Assembly: GCF_000981385.1 (NCBI RefSeq)
Contig: NZ_LATZ01000119.1
Location: 466,311 to 530,310, forward strand
From: Bacillus sp. SA1-12
GTDB taxonomy: Bacteria > Bacillota > Bacilli > Bacillales > Bacillaceae
Direction: 5' to 3'
Length of the DNA: 64,000 nucleotides
Positions within the stretch are counted from its first letter, which is position 1. Each line of letters begins with the position of its first letter. This document shows, in pieces, positions 43,045-53,295 of the stretch. Under the pieces are notes generated by a model, which did no database searches, was not told the origin of the DNA, and was given only the letters and a program-made list of their open reading frames with translations. The translations under genes were made by a program, and so were the position numbers.

Positions 43045-43678
43045 GATGGAAACACAAACAGATAAGAGAATCAATCGCAAAAAACGAATGATCTTTCTTT
43101 CAATTACGATCGCTGTCATCTTATTTGGAATTTGGTTTTCTACGACAAATGCCTATAAGTTTGCAAAAGGCTATTTTGCTTACAAGACCCATTCCTCGAG
43201 CAGCCAAGTAAAAGAACCAACAAAGCAAATTAAAGAAGATATTGACGAAGAGCTATATTCTGAGCGACCTAAAATAGGGGAAGAAATAGGAGAACTGTAT
43301 ATACCAAAATTAAACGCAACACTTCCTATTTATCATGGGACTGACGAGGATGAGCTGGAAAAAGGAGTCGGCCATTTTGCAGGAAGTGTGCTGCCCGGTG
43401 AAAATGACAATTCCGTTCTTTCAGGTCATCGAGATACAGTATTCCGAAAACTCGGTGAGGTTGGCGAAGGAGATTGGTTAGTTGTCAGAACTTCAGCAGG
43501 GGAGTTCAAATATAAAGTCAATAAAGTACGCATTGTTGATGAAGATGACCGGACCGTTATTGTTCCGAAACCCAGAGCAACGCTAACCGTTAGTACATGT
43601 TATCCTTTTGAGTATATTGGTTCAGCACCTGAACGGTATATACTTGTAGCTTATTTGGCTTCAAAAACAGTAAGTTAA
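43037..43678 (+). CDS. srtD: class D sortase
   Basis: 213 aa. N-terminal membrane anchor (about 17-36), then a sortase beta-barrel with catalytic His131 (LSGHRDT), Cys188 (TVSTC) and Arg200 (PERYILV). Transpeptidase that cleaves LPXTA between Thr and Ala and links the protein to the wall. TTG at 43037 has GAAGGG 6 nt upstream; the ATG at 43046 is a possible alternative start. Its substrate is the preceding gene product. Confidence 0.93.
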   Translation: MHKMETQTDKRINRKKRMIFLSITIAVILFGIWFSTTNAYKFAKGYFAYKTHSSSSQVKEPTKQIKEDIDEELYSERPKIGEEIGELYIPKLNATLPIYHGTDEDELEKGVGHFAGSVLPGENDNSVLSGHRDTVFRKLGEVGEGDWLVVRTSAGEFKYKVNKVRIVDEDDRTVIVPKPRATLTVSTCYPFEYIGSAPERYILVAYLASKTVS

Positions 43679-43710
43679 CTAGTATCTCGTCTTATAGAGA
43701 TGAAAAATAA

Positions 43711-43743
43711 AAACCTCGGATTCTTAACTGGAATCCGAGGTTT
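43711..43743 (+). terminator. terminator of the sortase cassette
   Basis: Perfect 13-bp stem AAACCTCGGATTC with GAATCCGAGGTTT. Confidence 0.85.
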
Positions 43744-43907
43744 AATAATTTGTATGGAAAGTTCATAACCATTTTCATTCTCATATATTCAGTTCTTTCG
43801 AAAGATCAAATAAAGAGATTTAAGCAATTACAATATTATCTTAGGCTTAGGAGATCGCTGCTTTTTTAATTTTTGAGAGAACCTTATTAAGCTAATGGTG
43901 CTTCGTA

Positions 43908-44563
43908 TTATAGGGTTAACCAGTTTTTAATCTGTACCCAATGAATAGGACCTATTATTTCGGTAGCTAGGGACCCCCACTTTTTTATGCAGGTGCTAGG
44001 AACTTGGATCTTGGTCAACAAGCAGGAAATTGCCTGTATCAAACGTACTTTTTTGCATGGGTGAACCAATTTTATTGATGATATCTATGACTTGATCATT
44101 TCTTCCAGCAAATAAACCATGGTTTTCAATGTATAGATAGACGCCTTTTTTCTCAGCGTATTGGCAGCATTCAGAAAGGCCTTTTAATACATATGCGATT
44201 CCTTGCACATAGGTAATGGATTGGTCAGAAGGAAGATCTCCAGTGAAAACCCCATTACAATATATGTCGAAAAATGATTCGCCATATCAATGGCATCCGT
44301 AACCTCTTTAATTTGTTCCTTAAATGTCTCAGGATCCTCTGTCACAAAGTTATAGCAAACAGCATAACTAGATACCGATAATTGATTCGTTTAAGGGCTT
44401 CTTCGACTAAAGGCAGTTCCAGCTTTTGATTGCGCCAAAAAATACTTAAAAGTTCAACATCTTCTGCTTTTGTCGTTCCGGCAAAATCAATAAATTCGGT
44501 GATCGTCCATTTTTCTTCAAACCAATATTGGTGAACACTCCACATGCTAAGGGAAATTTTCAT
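43908..44563 (-). pseudogene. decayed sugar phosphate isomerase/epimerase
   Basis: AAGGAG and ATG at 44563 begin MKISLSMWSVHQYWFEEKW, the start of a xylose-isomerase-like TIM barrel. Frames break near 44385, 44270 and 44010; later pieces read YIENHGLFAGRNDQVIDIIN, STFDTGNFLLVDQDP and IIGPIHWVQIKNWL. At least three frameshifts. It lies divergent to the YesN-type regulator and may once have belonged to the sugar catabolic cluster. Confidence 0.85.
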
Positions 44564-44719
44564 TTGAAATACTCCTTACCTTTAATAGGGATGCTTATAA
44601 CTAGAATACTTTGATGAGAATCTCTTATCTATACATATCGAAAGAAATGTGAAAAAGGTAAAAAACGAAAAAGCTAGAATAATCAAAAGTAAATCAAATA
44701 GAAAGTGAGTGAATGGCTT

Positions 44720-46264
44720 ATGCAGTCGCAAATGTTGAGTGTCCTCATTGTAGATGATGAAGTCCCGATTCGAGAAGAATTACGACTAGTTAATTGGGCG
44801 TCACATGGTGCTGTATTAGTAGGGGAGGCAGAAAATGGTCAGGATGCACTGGATTTTTGTACAGATTTTGTTCCGGATGTTGTTATTACAGACATTACGA
44901 TGCCAAAGATGGACGGCATTCAGCTCGCACATATGCTTAAAAGCCAGTTTCCTGAGGTGCAAATCATTATGTTAACTGCTTATAGTGATTTCCGCTATGC
45001 CAAAGAAGCGATAAAACTAGGTGCGCTTGATTATTTGGTAAAAGTGCTGTGGAGTGAGGAAGAATTAGCATCTGTTCTAAATAAAGCAAGAGAGATCATC
45101 ATACGTGAACAATTACATAAGAAGAATTCAAGGGAACAGCTCCGCTTCCAACAATCAAACTTGTTTAATCAATATTTGCATGCAGGCTCATTGACAACAA
45201 ATCAGTTTATAGCGGAGATGGAATCTGCAGGTATTCTCCTATCTTTTCCTTATCGTATGGCAAAACTAGTTGTGAGAGTCGCATTAGAAGATATCCTTTT
45301 CTTAGATCGTGCTTTACAAAAATTGCTCAGCGAATTGGAGCAATTGCAAAATGAACGATTTATTTGGCTCCCGTCAAAACCAGGAGAGTACTATTTATTC
45401 TTAAACAATCCCTCCAACGACCTTTCCATCCTGTCGAAACAGCTGGAAGACATTCGCAGCTTTTTGCAAAATGGAATTCTGCAACATGTGTCATACATAA
45501 GCTCGGAGGTTGATTTATTTGTTCTGATAAGCCATTCTTTTTTGGAAGAAAAAGAAATTTTAAGTAGATTAAAAGAAATGAATTATAGTGCTCATTACGG
45601 ATTTTATGAGAACCAGCAGAAAGTGGGGGTGATCGATCAATTTGCTTATCACTCACTGAATAACGAAAAGACAAGAGAAATCGAAAAGGGAATGAAAGCG
45701 TTTTTATATAATCGCGAAAAGCTGACAGACTTCCTCCAGCGTGATTTTTATGATTGGTGTACGAAGAACAGATTTCGACCTGATGAGATAAAAGGGCTTG
45801 TAGCTAAGTGGCGAATGGAATGGATGAAGGAGGTAAAAGGGGTGGCTGAAGTGGAGGTGAGTCAAGAATTGGCGGAAGCAACAAGCTTATCGCAAGTGAT
45901 TCACGTTTTAACGAAGGAACTAAATACAAACGAAAACATTGAGTACAAGCATCGCTTTGAGATCAGAAAAGCGATTGACATCATCGAAAACAAGCTTGGA
46001 GAACAGCTGACGCTTTCCTCTGTTTCTGAAGAGGTAGGACTTAGTCCGAATTATTTAAGCCGCCTTTTTCGGGAAGAAACAGGAAAATCATTTAATGAGT
46101 TTATGACGGATTTACGGATGGTAAAGGCCATTCATTTACTCAAACATTCCAATTTAAAAGTGTACGAAGTGGCGGAGAAAATAGGGATTCCAAGTTATCG
46201 CTATTTTTCTGTGTTATTTCGAAAATGGACAGGATTAACGCCAAAAGACTTTAGGAAAAGGTGA
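44720..46264 (+). CDS. YesN-type response regulator, AraC family
   Basis: About 514 aa. N-terminal receiver domain with acidic pair VDDE and phospho-acceptor Asp in VITDITMPKMDG, then a long linker and a C-terminal AraC HTH pair (about 415-514) with LSSVSEEVGLSPNYLSRLFR. Pairs with the histidine kinase downstream, overlapping it by 4 bp. The ATG at 44720 is preferred; a GTG at 44705 coincides with the AAAGTGAG ribosome site. Probably activates the ABC/oxidoreductase operon. Confidence 0.92.
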   Translation: MQSQMLSVLIVDDEVPIREELRLVNWASHGAVLVGEAENGQDALDFCTDFVPDVVITDITMPKMDGIQLAHMLKSQFPEVQIIMLTAYSDFRYAKEAIKLGALDYLVKVLWSEEELASVLNKAREIIIREQLHKKNSREQLRFQQSNLFNQYLHAGSLTTNQFIAEMESAGILLSFPYRMAKLVVRVALEDILFLDRALQKLLSELEQLQNERFIWLPSKPGEYYLFLNNPSNDLSILSKQLEDIRSFLQNGILQHVSYISSEVDLFVLISHSFLEEKEILSRLKEMNYSAHYGFYENQQKVGVIDQFAYHSLNNEKTREIEKGMKAFLYNREKLTDFLQRDFYDWCTKNRFRPDEIKGLVAKWRMEWMKEVKGVAEVEVSQELAEATSLSQVIHVLTKELNTNENIEYKHRFEIRKAIDIIENKLGEQLTLSSVSEEVGLSPNYLSRLFREETGKSFNEFMTDLRMVKAIHLLKHSNLKVYEVAEKIGIPSYRYFSVLFRKWTGLTPKDFRKR

Positions 46265-48060
46265 TGCAGATGAAGTTCACGAATCGGCTGAGTATTGCGA
46301 CGAAGCATTTTATCTTTTTGTTCATCTCAACTTTAATGATATTTGTAACCTTGATTTGGAATAACCAACAGGATTCAATAAAACTATTTCGAAACCAAGT
46401 GATCTATGATTCTCAAAAATTGTTGGAAAACACAAACTTGTTCTTGAATTCGTACTTAGAAAACATTCAAAGTATTTTGTTGGATTTGTCTATGAAGGAT
46501 GAATTACTGTTAACGAAAAATGAAGAGGCGATCAATAACGAATTACGAACAACTGCGGATATTAATTCATCATTAATCAATGCCATCTATATGATCAGCA
46601 CAGATGGTAAGGTGTATTCCAGCCATAAGGTTTATTATGAAATTTTAGGAAATCCGCAAATTTCTTATTTATATCAGCTTTCTCAAAAAAACTATGGCGG
46701 AATCAATTGGAGCGAGCCGTATCATTCGCCGCTTTCAGCAGGCAATACAGTCGCTTTTGTCAGTCCAATCAAGAACAAAAATACCTTTATTGGCACGGTT
46801 GTCATCGAAATTGACCTTGAACAATTGTCTCGCAAACTTACTCCGATGCTATTAAATAAAAATCAATCCTTTATCATTCTTACATCGTCCGGAAATATCG
46901 TATCAACAGATATTAAAAAGGAATCAAACATCCCTCAGGATTTATCCGATTATCCTAGAAAGCCTAGTAAACCCTTTATCCAAAACATAAAGATCCAAAA
47001 AAATGGCGTTCATGACTTAGCCGAACAAAGCATGTCACTTGTTTCGGTTAAATCAGATCAAAACCGCTTAGGCTGGAGTCTTATTTCCCTCATCGACAAA
47101 AATGTATTTTATGAAAATGTTAATATCCTTAATGAAAATTTTAAAAAGGCTGGAGTTTTTCTTGTTGTTATTCTTTTTATTAGTACATTTATGTTAAGCC
47201 GATACTTAACGAAACCAATACGAAAATTAGCGAAAAAAATGGATACCGTCACAAGCTTGCAAAATATGTCCACCATCGAGATGAACAGGTCGGATGAAAT
47301 AGGAAGTCTGGCAAGAAGCTATAATGCGATGATTGATCGTATTCAGTTTCTTTTTAAAGAAAATGCAAGGATGGAGGATCTGAAAAAGGAGTACGAATTT
47401 AAAATGCTTCAGTCCCAGATTAAACCGCATTTTCTTTATAATACTTTAGCTTGTATTGGAAGCTTAGCCAGACAGAATAAAACAGAGGAAGTGCGGGGAA
47501 CCATCCGTTCTCTCGTCGGCCTTTTATCCTTTAGCTTTGATAAACGCTCAGAAATGGTTTCGTTAACAGAGGAAGTAGAAAGTGTTGAAATGTATTTCGA
47601 CATTCAAAGAATGAGATATGGCAATAAATTCACCTTATCCGTTGCCGTAGACGTAGAAGCATTCGTTTGTAAGGTTCCTAGGTTAACGTTACAGCCATTT
47701 GTTGAAAATGCGATATTTCATGGGATTTCAACAATGGAAGGGAAAGGAGAAATTTCAATAAAAGGGACCATCTCAGGAGGAATGTTAAAGCTGTATATTC
47801 GCGATAATGGGGTTGGTATGGAACAAGAAAAAGTCAATCAGCTCCTAAATGAATCGATTAAAAGACATGTGACAGAGGGCTTTAACAGCATCGGGATGGT
47901 GAATGTTCATGAGCGAATTCGCCTTCATTATGGCAGCAGTTATGGAATCCGTGTAAAAAGCTTGAAAAATGTGGGGACGATTGTGAAAATCACCATCCCC
48001 TGCGGAAATGATGAATCAGTAAAGGATCCAACTTTAGGCTTAACGAAAATGATCCAGTGA
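46261..48060 (+). CDS. YesM-type sensor histidine kinase
   Basis: 599 aa. Transmembrane helix at about 16-33, extracellular sensor domain of the Cache type, second helix at about 290-310, HAMP, then a His_kinase domain with phospho-acceptor His390 in QIKPHFLYN and an HATPase_c domain (DNGVGM, N box VENAIFHG). Senses an external, probably sugar-related, signal. Translation is coupled to the response regulator. Confidence 0.93.
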   Translation: MMQMKFTNRLSIATKHFIFLFISTLMIFVTLIWNNQQDSIKLFRNQVIYDSQKLLENTNLFLNSYLENIQSILLDLSMKDELLLTKNEEAINNELRTTADINSSLINAIYMISTDGKVYSSHKVYYEILGNPQISYLYQLSQKNYGGINWSEPYHSPLSAGNTVAFVSPIKNKNTFIGTVVIEIDLEQLSRKLTPMLLNKNQSFIILTSSGNIVSTDIKKESNIPQDLSDYPRKPSKPFIQNIKIQKNGVHDLAEQSMSLVSVKSDQNRLGWSLISLIDKNVFYENVNILNENFKKAGVFLVVILFISTFMLSRYLTKPIRKLAKKMDTVTSLQNMSTIEMNRSDEIGSLARSYNAMIDRIQFLFKENARMEDLKKEYEFKMLQSQIKPHFLYNTLACIGSLARQNKTEEVRGTIRSLVGLLSFSFDKRSEMVSLTEEVESVEMYFDIQRMRYGNKFTLSVAVDVEAFVCKVPRLTLQPFVENAIFHGISTMEGKGEISIKGTISGGMLKLYIRDNGVGMEQEKVNQLLNESIKRHVTEGFNSIGMVNVHERIRLHYGSSYGIRVKSLKNVGTIVKITIPCGNDESVKDPTLGLTKMIQ

Positions 48061-48176
48061 CCAATGATGATTGTAACATATCGTACATTTTTACCGATTA
48101 TGTGTATATAAAAAGAATTTCCTGACTTTTATACTACTAGTAAGACAAACGGAAGGAGATGATTCGAACGCCAATT

Positions 48177-48192
48177 ATGTAAGGGTTTACAT
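48177..48192 (+). promoter_or_regulatory. candidate CcpA cre site
   Basis: ATGTAAGGGTTTACAT is a near palindrome that fits the cre consensus TGWNANCGNTNWCA with one mismatch (G for the central C). Located 70 bp before the ABC permease gene. Confidence 0.5.
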
Positions 48193-48264
48193 TAACAAGG
48201 GGTCTCAATAACTAAAGTTGCTTAAATGGCAAGTAAGGAAAAAGACTGAAAGGCGGGTGGTGAC

Positions 48265-49227
48265 GTGGACCTAAATACTGCAACCGAAAAGACAGTATAT
48301 CCAAAAAAAGAAACAAAGCTGCGGCTTATTTTTCAGCTCGTTTGGAGACATAAAGCCTTTTATCTCATGCTTCTCCCAGGTCTTATCTATTTCATCATCT
48401 ACAAGTACATTCCTATGTACGGAGTCGTGATCGCGTTCAAGGATTTTAACATCATGGATGGAATCATGGGAAGTGCTTGGGCTGATCCTTGGTACAAGCA
48501 TTTTAAAGCATTTTATGATTCGCCTTATTTCTCCCAGTTATTAACTAATACCTTTTTAATCAGTCTTTATAAGCTTATTTTTGGTATGATTCCGCCAATT
48601 CTCCTGGCCTTGTTATTACATGAGTGCCGCTTTCTCTGGTATAAGCGGATCATTCAAACCTTAAGCTACATGCCGCACTTCCTATCATGGGTCATCATTT
48701 ACGGGATTTTAATTGCCTTTTTGTCTGAGAGCAGCGGTTTATTGAATCAATGGTTAAAAGGATTGGGGATCGAACCCATCAACTTTTTAACATCACTAGA
48801 TTGGTTCCGGACCATCCTGGTTGGCTCAGATATTTGGCAAAACCTTGGGTGGGGGGCGATCATCTACTTGGCCGGGATGTCTGGCATAAATCCAGAGTAT
48901 TATGAAGCGGCAAGAGTAGACGGAGCAAGCAGGCTTCGCATGATCTGGCATATCACTCTTCCTGGAATCCGCAATTTAATTATTTTGCTGTTTATCCTGC
49001 ATTTAGGAAAGTTTATGGAAGCGGGTTTTGAACAGATTTATATTCTTTATAACCTTCAGGTGTATCCAGTTGCAGATATTTTAGACACATGGGTTTTCCG
49101 TGTCGGTCTGCAGCAAATGAATTTCAGCTTAGGGGCAGCGGTCGGATTATTCAAATCAATCATCGGTCTCGTCCTGGTTCTTAGTGCGAACCGCTTAGCG
49201 AAGAGATGGGGGGGAGGAATTTGGTAA
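48265..49227 (+). CDS. sugar ABC transporter permease (LplB-like)
   Basis: 320 aa, six transmembrane helices, EAA loop in YYEAARVDGASRLRMIWHIT. The N-terminus (YLMLLPGLIYFIIYKYIPMYG) is typical for the LplB/YtcP oligosaccharide importers of Bacilli. GTG start after GGCGGGTGGTGAC. Encodes one half of the import channel with the next gene. No ATPase gene is in the cluster; such systems commonly share MsmX. Confidence 0.92.
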   Translation: MDLNTATEKTVYPKKETKLRLIFQLVWRHKAFYLMLLPGLIYFIIYKYIPMYGVVIAFKDFNIMDGIMGSAWADPWYKHFKAFYDSPYFSQLLTNTFLISLYKLIFGMIPPILLALLLHECRFLWYKRIIQTLSYMPHFLSWVIIYGILIAFLSESSGLLNQWLKGLGIEPINFLTSLDWFRTILVGSDIWQNLGWGAIIYLAGMSGINPEYYEAARVDGASRLRMIWHITLPGIRNLIILLFILHLGKFMEAGFEQIYILYNLQVYPVADILDTWVFRVGLQQMNFSLGAAVGLFKSIIGLVLVLSANRLAKRWGGGIW

Positions 49228-50081
49228 GAGGGCTTGAGGATCGCATCTTTAATGCTGTGATTTATCTCATTTTAGGGATTGTCGGTATAATCTGTGTGTT
49301 TCCGTTATTATACGTGCTGGCTGTTTCTGTCACACCATATGGCGAGGTGTTAAAAAACGGAGGCTATATCATTATTCCAAAAAGCTTTACCTTAGAGGCT
49401 TACCATCAGCTTTTTTCAGGAAATGAGATCGTGAAAGCATTCGGTATAACCGTCTTTATCACAGTAGTTGGAACGCTCGTCAATATGTTTTTAACAACCT
49501 TTATGGCCTATCCTCTTAGTCGAAAAGACTTGCCGGGGCGAAACTTTTTCTTATTTTTAGTCGTATTTACCCTTCTGTTTAGCGGGGGAATTATTCCAAC
49601 CTATCTCGTTGTCCGTGATACTGGTCTTGTAGATACAGTGTGGGCGATGATCATCCCAAATGCTGTCGGAGCCTTCAATTTACTGATTATGAAAAGCTTT
49701 TTTGAAAATATTCCGAATGAACTTTTTGATTCTGCCAGGATTGACGGGGCGAAGGAGTTTAGAATTCTCTTTCAAATTGTCATGCCATTGTCATTGCCAG
49801 TATTACTGACGGTTGGGTTATTTTATGCAGTGGGGCATTGGAATGAATTCTTCCAAGCGGTCATGTATATCACCGATACGGAATTATATCCGCTGCAGGT
49901 AGTGATCCGAAACATTTTAATGCAATCAACAAATCCTGAGCAAATGCTCGAGGAATATGTTCCGACAACAACGTTGCAAATGGCTGCAGTCATTGTAGCA
50001 AGCTTGCCAATTATTGTTGTATATCCTTTTATCCAAAAACATTTTACAAAGGGGGTCATGATTGGCTCAATAAAAGGTTAG
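49221..50081 (+). CDS. sugar ABC transporter permease (LplC/YtcP-like)
   Basis: About 286 aa, six transmembrane helices, EAA loop in LFDSARIDGAKEFRILFQIV and GGIIPTYLVVRDTGL. Start taken as TTG at 49221 behind GGGGAGG; ATG at 49206 is an alternative but lies before that site. Overlaps the previous gene by a few bases. Second channel subunit. Confidence 0.9.
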   Translation: MVRGLEDRIFNAVIYLILGIVGIICVFPLLYVLAVSVTPYGEVLKNGGYIIIPKSFTLEAYHQLFSGNEIVKAFGITVFITVVGTLVNMFLTTFMAYPLSRKDLPGRNFFLFLVVFTLLFSGGIIPTYLVVRDTGLVDTVWAMIIPNAVGAFNLLIMKSFFENIPNELFDSARIDGAKEFRILFQIVMPLSLPVLLTVGLFYAVGHWNEFFQAVMYITDTELYPLQVVIRNILMQSTNPEQMLEEYVPTTTLQMAAVIVASLPIIVVYPFIQKHFTKGVMIGSIKG

Positions 50082-50117
50082 TTGTTTTTGAATGACATAT
50101 AAAGGGGAGGAACACGT

Positions 50118-51611
50118 ATGAAAAAATCATTATTGGTTAGTGTGGTCACGATGCTCTTAATAAGTCTTTTTCTCATGGGCTGCAGCTCAAATAAAACATC
50201 TAGTGAGAAAGAACAGGATTCAGGCAATTCGAATAAACCAATGGAAATTGAAATTGCGATGTCAGGGACAGGATTTCCAGATCCGGATCCGATTGCAGAA
50301 GCACTTAATAAAGCATTAGGAATTAAGATCAAAATAACAGCACTGGCAAGTGAGGAAGACTATTTTAATCAATTAAATGTTCGATTAGCTGCAGGTAACT
50401 ATCCTGATATCATCCTCACTCAGGATCGCCAGCGCATGGCGGAATACGGGCGGAAAGGCATGCTTCTTGATTTAACACCTTATATGGAAAAGCTTCAGCC
50501 TTCTGTTACCTTTGCAGGAGATGATAATTTCAAAAAAGGAAATCTTGATGGCAAGCAGTACGGAATTCCGAGGATACCAGATGTTCCATTTTCCACATGG
50601 TGGGTACGGAAGGATTGGTTGGATAACTTAGGATTAAAAGTTCCAACAACAATCGATGAAATCACAGAAGTAGCAAAAGCATTTACCTTTAATGATCCTG
50701 ACCAAAACGGAAAAAATGATACGTACGGAATAACCGGCGGAGGACTTGCAGGCTTTACAGGTGTATTTAGCGCATTCGGTGCGGGGACGCCGGGGAATTT
50801 CTACATTAAGGATGGTGAGGTTATCAATTCGCTTTACGACCCTGCCATGAAGGATGCACTTGGCTTTATCAAAGGGATGATTGATGAAGGAGTTGTCGAT
50901 CCTGAATTAATCGCCAACACTGGCAGACAGCACTTAGATAAAATTTACAAAGGCCAATATGGCTTAATCTACCATTCTTGGACAGATATCGCGAAAAAGG
51001 AAAACCAAGAGGAAATTAAGTTAGTAAACCCAAAAGCAGAATGGATTCAGATCAAAGCACCTGCGGGTCCTGGCGGAAACTTGGATGGCGTTTATGATGT
51101 TGCCACGGTTTCAAGAATGTGGTCATTACCTAAATCTCTAGAAAAAGAACCAGAAAAGCTTGAAAAGATTTTAGAGCTCTTTAACTATGTATCGGAAAGA
51201 GAAGGGAACCTTCTTGTGATGTATGGAGAAGAAGGCAAGAACTATAAGATAAATGGCGACAAAGTGGAAATCACCGATCCTAAAGGGGTTGAGCATTCTC
51301 ACTACTTCCAATTGACAGGACGCCCGAACGCAGAATATTTAGCATCGAAATTCGGCTATGCCCAGCCGCAAATTGATTTCGCAATCGAACAGCCGCGCAT
51401 TGAAATTTATGATAGTTTAGTCACATTGCCAGAAGGCTTTGTTGCTTCAGATGCGGAACGATATATTAATGAAGAAATCGTCAAATTCATATACGGAAAC
51501 CGTTCCTTAAATGAATACGATCAATTCATCAGCACGTTGGAAGGTACCTATAATTACAAGGCTTATTTAGATTCAGCTACCGAACAAATTTCAGAGTTTG
51601 TCAGTCAGTAA
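50118..51611 (+). CDS. ABC transporter extracellular sugar-binding lipoprotein
   Basis: 497 aa. Lipobox LMGC (Cys22), then a family 1 extracellular solute-binding domain (LplA-like) with NVRLAAGNYPDII and KQYGIPRIPD. A DPDQNGKNDTYG calcium-type loop is seen, typical of the large oligosaccharide binders of this group. Ribosome site AAGGGGAGG. Delivers the substrate to the two permeases. Confidence 0.92.
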   Translation: MKKSLLVSVVTMLLISLFLMGCSSNKTSSEKEQDSGNSNKPMEIEIAMSGTGFPDPDPIAEALNKALGIKIKITALASEEDYFNQLNVRLAAGNYPDIILTQDRQRMAEYGRKGMLLDLTPYMEKLQPSVTFAGDDNFKKGNLDGKQYGIPRIPDVPFSTWWVRKDWLDNLGLKVPTTIDEITEVAKAFTFNDPDQNGKNDTYGITGGGLAGFTGVFSAFGAGTPGNFYIKDGEVINSLYDPAMKDALGFIKGMIDEGVVDPELIANTGRQHLDKIYKGQYGLIYHSWTDIAKKENQEEIKLVNPKAEWIQIKAPAGPGGNLDGVYDVATVSRMWSLPKSLEKEPEKLEKILELFNYVSEREGNLLVMYGEEGKNYKINGDKVEITDPKGVEHSHYFQLTGRPNAEYLASKFGYAQPQIDFAIEQPRIEIYDSLVTLPEGFVASDAERYINEEIVKFIYGNRSLNEYDQFISTLEGTYNYKAYLDSATEQISEFVSQ

Positions 51612-51687
51612 CTCGTGAACAAGGGGAGGAAAATAATCTGAATTTGTTTTCCTTCTTACTATATAAAGCAGAAGGTGATAGTGTACG

Positions 51688-53262
51688 ATGAATCAGGAAA
51701 TGAAGGCAGACATCGTGATTATTGGCGGAAGTACCGGCGGCTGTGCAGCTGCATTAGCCGCTGCAAAAATGGGAAAAACGATCATTATGACAGAGGAAAC
51801 TGATTGGATTGGCGGCCAATTGACAAGCCAGGGAGTTCCTCCCGATGAGCATCCATGGATTGAACAATTCGGATGTACCGAGAGCTATCGCCAATTTCGA
51901 AACCGTGTCAGAGAGTATTATCGACGAAATTTTCCGTTGACAACTGAGGCAAGCGCTCGTCTCTTTCTCAATCCGGGCAACGGAAACGTAAGCAGGATTT
52001 GCCATGAGCCAAGAGCTGCACTTGCGGTGATTCAAGAGATGTTAGCTCCCTATGTTCATAGCGGTCAGATGAAGATTTTCACAAATTATGTACCGGAAAA
52101 AGCTGAAGTAAAAGGAGACAGCGTTTTAGCTGTCCAAGTAAAGAATGCAGGTACAGGAACAAGAATGACATTGACTGGCACCTATTTTCTTGATGGTACA
52201 GAATGCGGAGATCTATTGCCATTAGCAAATGTAGAATATGTAACAGGCTCCGAGTCACAAAAAGAGACCGGTGAACCCCATGCATTAGCAGATGAGGCTG
52301 ATCCGCTGGATATGCAGGCGATTACCCATTGTTTTGCAATGGATTATGTGGAAGGGGAAGATCATACGATTCCAAAACCCGAGAATTACGAGTTTTGGAG
52401 AAACTATCAAGCCAGCTTTTGGCCTGACAAGCATTTTAGCTGGACAGTTCCGCATCATATTACTTTGGAACCAAGACACTTTACCCTATTTCCAGAAACA
52501 GATCTCCCATCATGGTGGTTATATCGAAGAATCATAGATAAAGAGAATTTTGCACCTGGAACCTTTGTCAGTGATACGACCCTTGTCAACTGGCCGCAAA
52601 ATGATTACTGGCTAGGACCAGTCTTTGAAGTGAGTGAAGAAGAAAGGCAGAAGCATTTGCAGGGAGCAAAGCAATTAAGTCTTTCCCTGCTTTATTGGAT
52701 GCAAACCGAAGCACCAAGACCGGACGGAAAACAAGGCTACCCGGGACTTCGCTTGCGCAAGGATCTATTTGGAACAGAGGATGGCTTGGCAAAATACCCG
52801 TACATACGGGAATCACGCCGGATCAAAGCAGAATTTACGGTGTTAGAGCAGCATGTCTGTCCAGATGCAAGGGGGGAAGCCAGGTCTGAGGAATTTTTCG
52901 ACTCAGTAGGAGTTGGCAGCTATCGAATTGATCTGCATCCTAGTACAGGGAATCGAAACTATATTGATATATCAAGCTACCCGTTTCAAATTCCTTTAGG
53001 GAGTCTTATCCCAATCAGAGTAAAAAATCTGCTGCCAGCATGTAAGAACCTTGGCGTCACCCATATTACCAATGGCTGCTATCGCTTGCATCCGGTTGAA
53101 TGGAATATTGGAGAATCCGCAGGGTATTTAGCCGCTTACTGTATATATGGAAATTTTGAGCCGCGTGCAGTTCGCAATAACCATGAAACCCTGGTAGATT
53201 TTCAAAAGCTGATTACTCAGCAAGGTATTGAAATCCAATGGCCGAAGCTTCGGTCACTGTAA
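51688..53262 (+). CDS. FAD-dependent oxidoreductase 1 (FAD_oxidored family)
   Basis: 524 aa. N-terminal dinucleotide-binding motif IIGGSTGGCAAALAAAKMG (about 12-30), DWIGGQLTSQG, and the C-terminal FAD-binding segment NIGESAGYLAAYCI. Member of PF12831, whose substrates are mostly unknown. Cotranscribed with the importer and 7 bp before a second member of the same family. ATG after GAAGGTGATAGTGTACG. Probably oxidises an imported sugar or derivative. Confidence 0.88.
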   Translation: MNQEMKADIVIIGGSTGGCAAALAAAKMGKTIIMTEETDWIGGQLTSQGVPPDEHPWIEQFGCTESYRQFRNRVREYYRRNFPLTTEASARLFLNPGNGNVSRICHEPRAALAVIQEMLAPYVHSGQMKIFTNYVPEKAEVKGDSVLAVQVKNAGTGTRMTLTGTYFLDGTECGDLLPLANVEYVTGSESQKETGEPHALADEADPLDMQAITHCFAMDYVEGEDHTIPKPENYEFWRNYQASFWPDKHFSWTVPHHITLEPRHFTLFPETDLPSWWLYRRIIDKENFAPGTFVSDTTLVNWPQNDYWLGPVFEVSEEERQKHLQGAKQLSLSLLYWMQTEAPRPDGKQGYPGLRLRKDLFGTEDGLAKYPYIRESRRIKAEFTVLEQHVCPDARGEARSEEFFDSVGVGSYRIDLHPSTGNRNYIDISSYPFQIPLGSLIPIRVKNLLPACKNLGVTHITNGCYRLHPVEWNIGESAGYLAAYCIYGNFEPRAVRNNHETLVDFQKLITQQGIEIQWPKLRSL

Positions 53263-53295
53263 GTAAAAATGATCAATGGAAAGGGGAAAATGATC

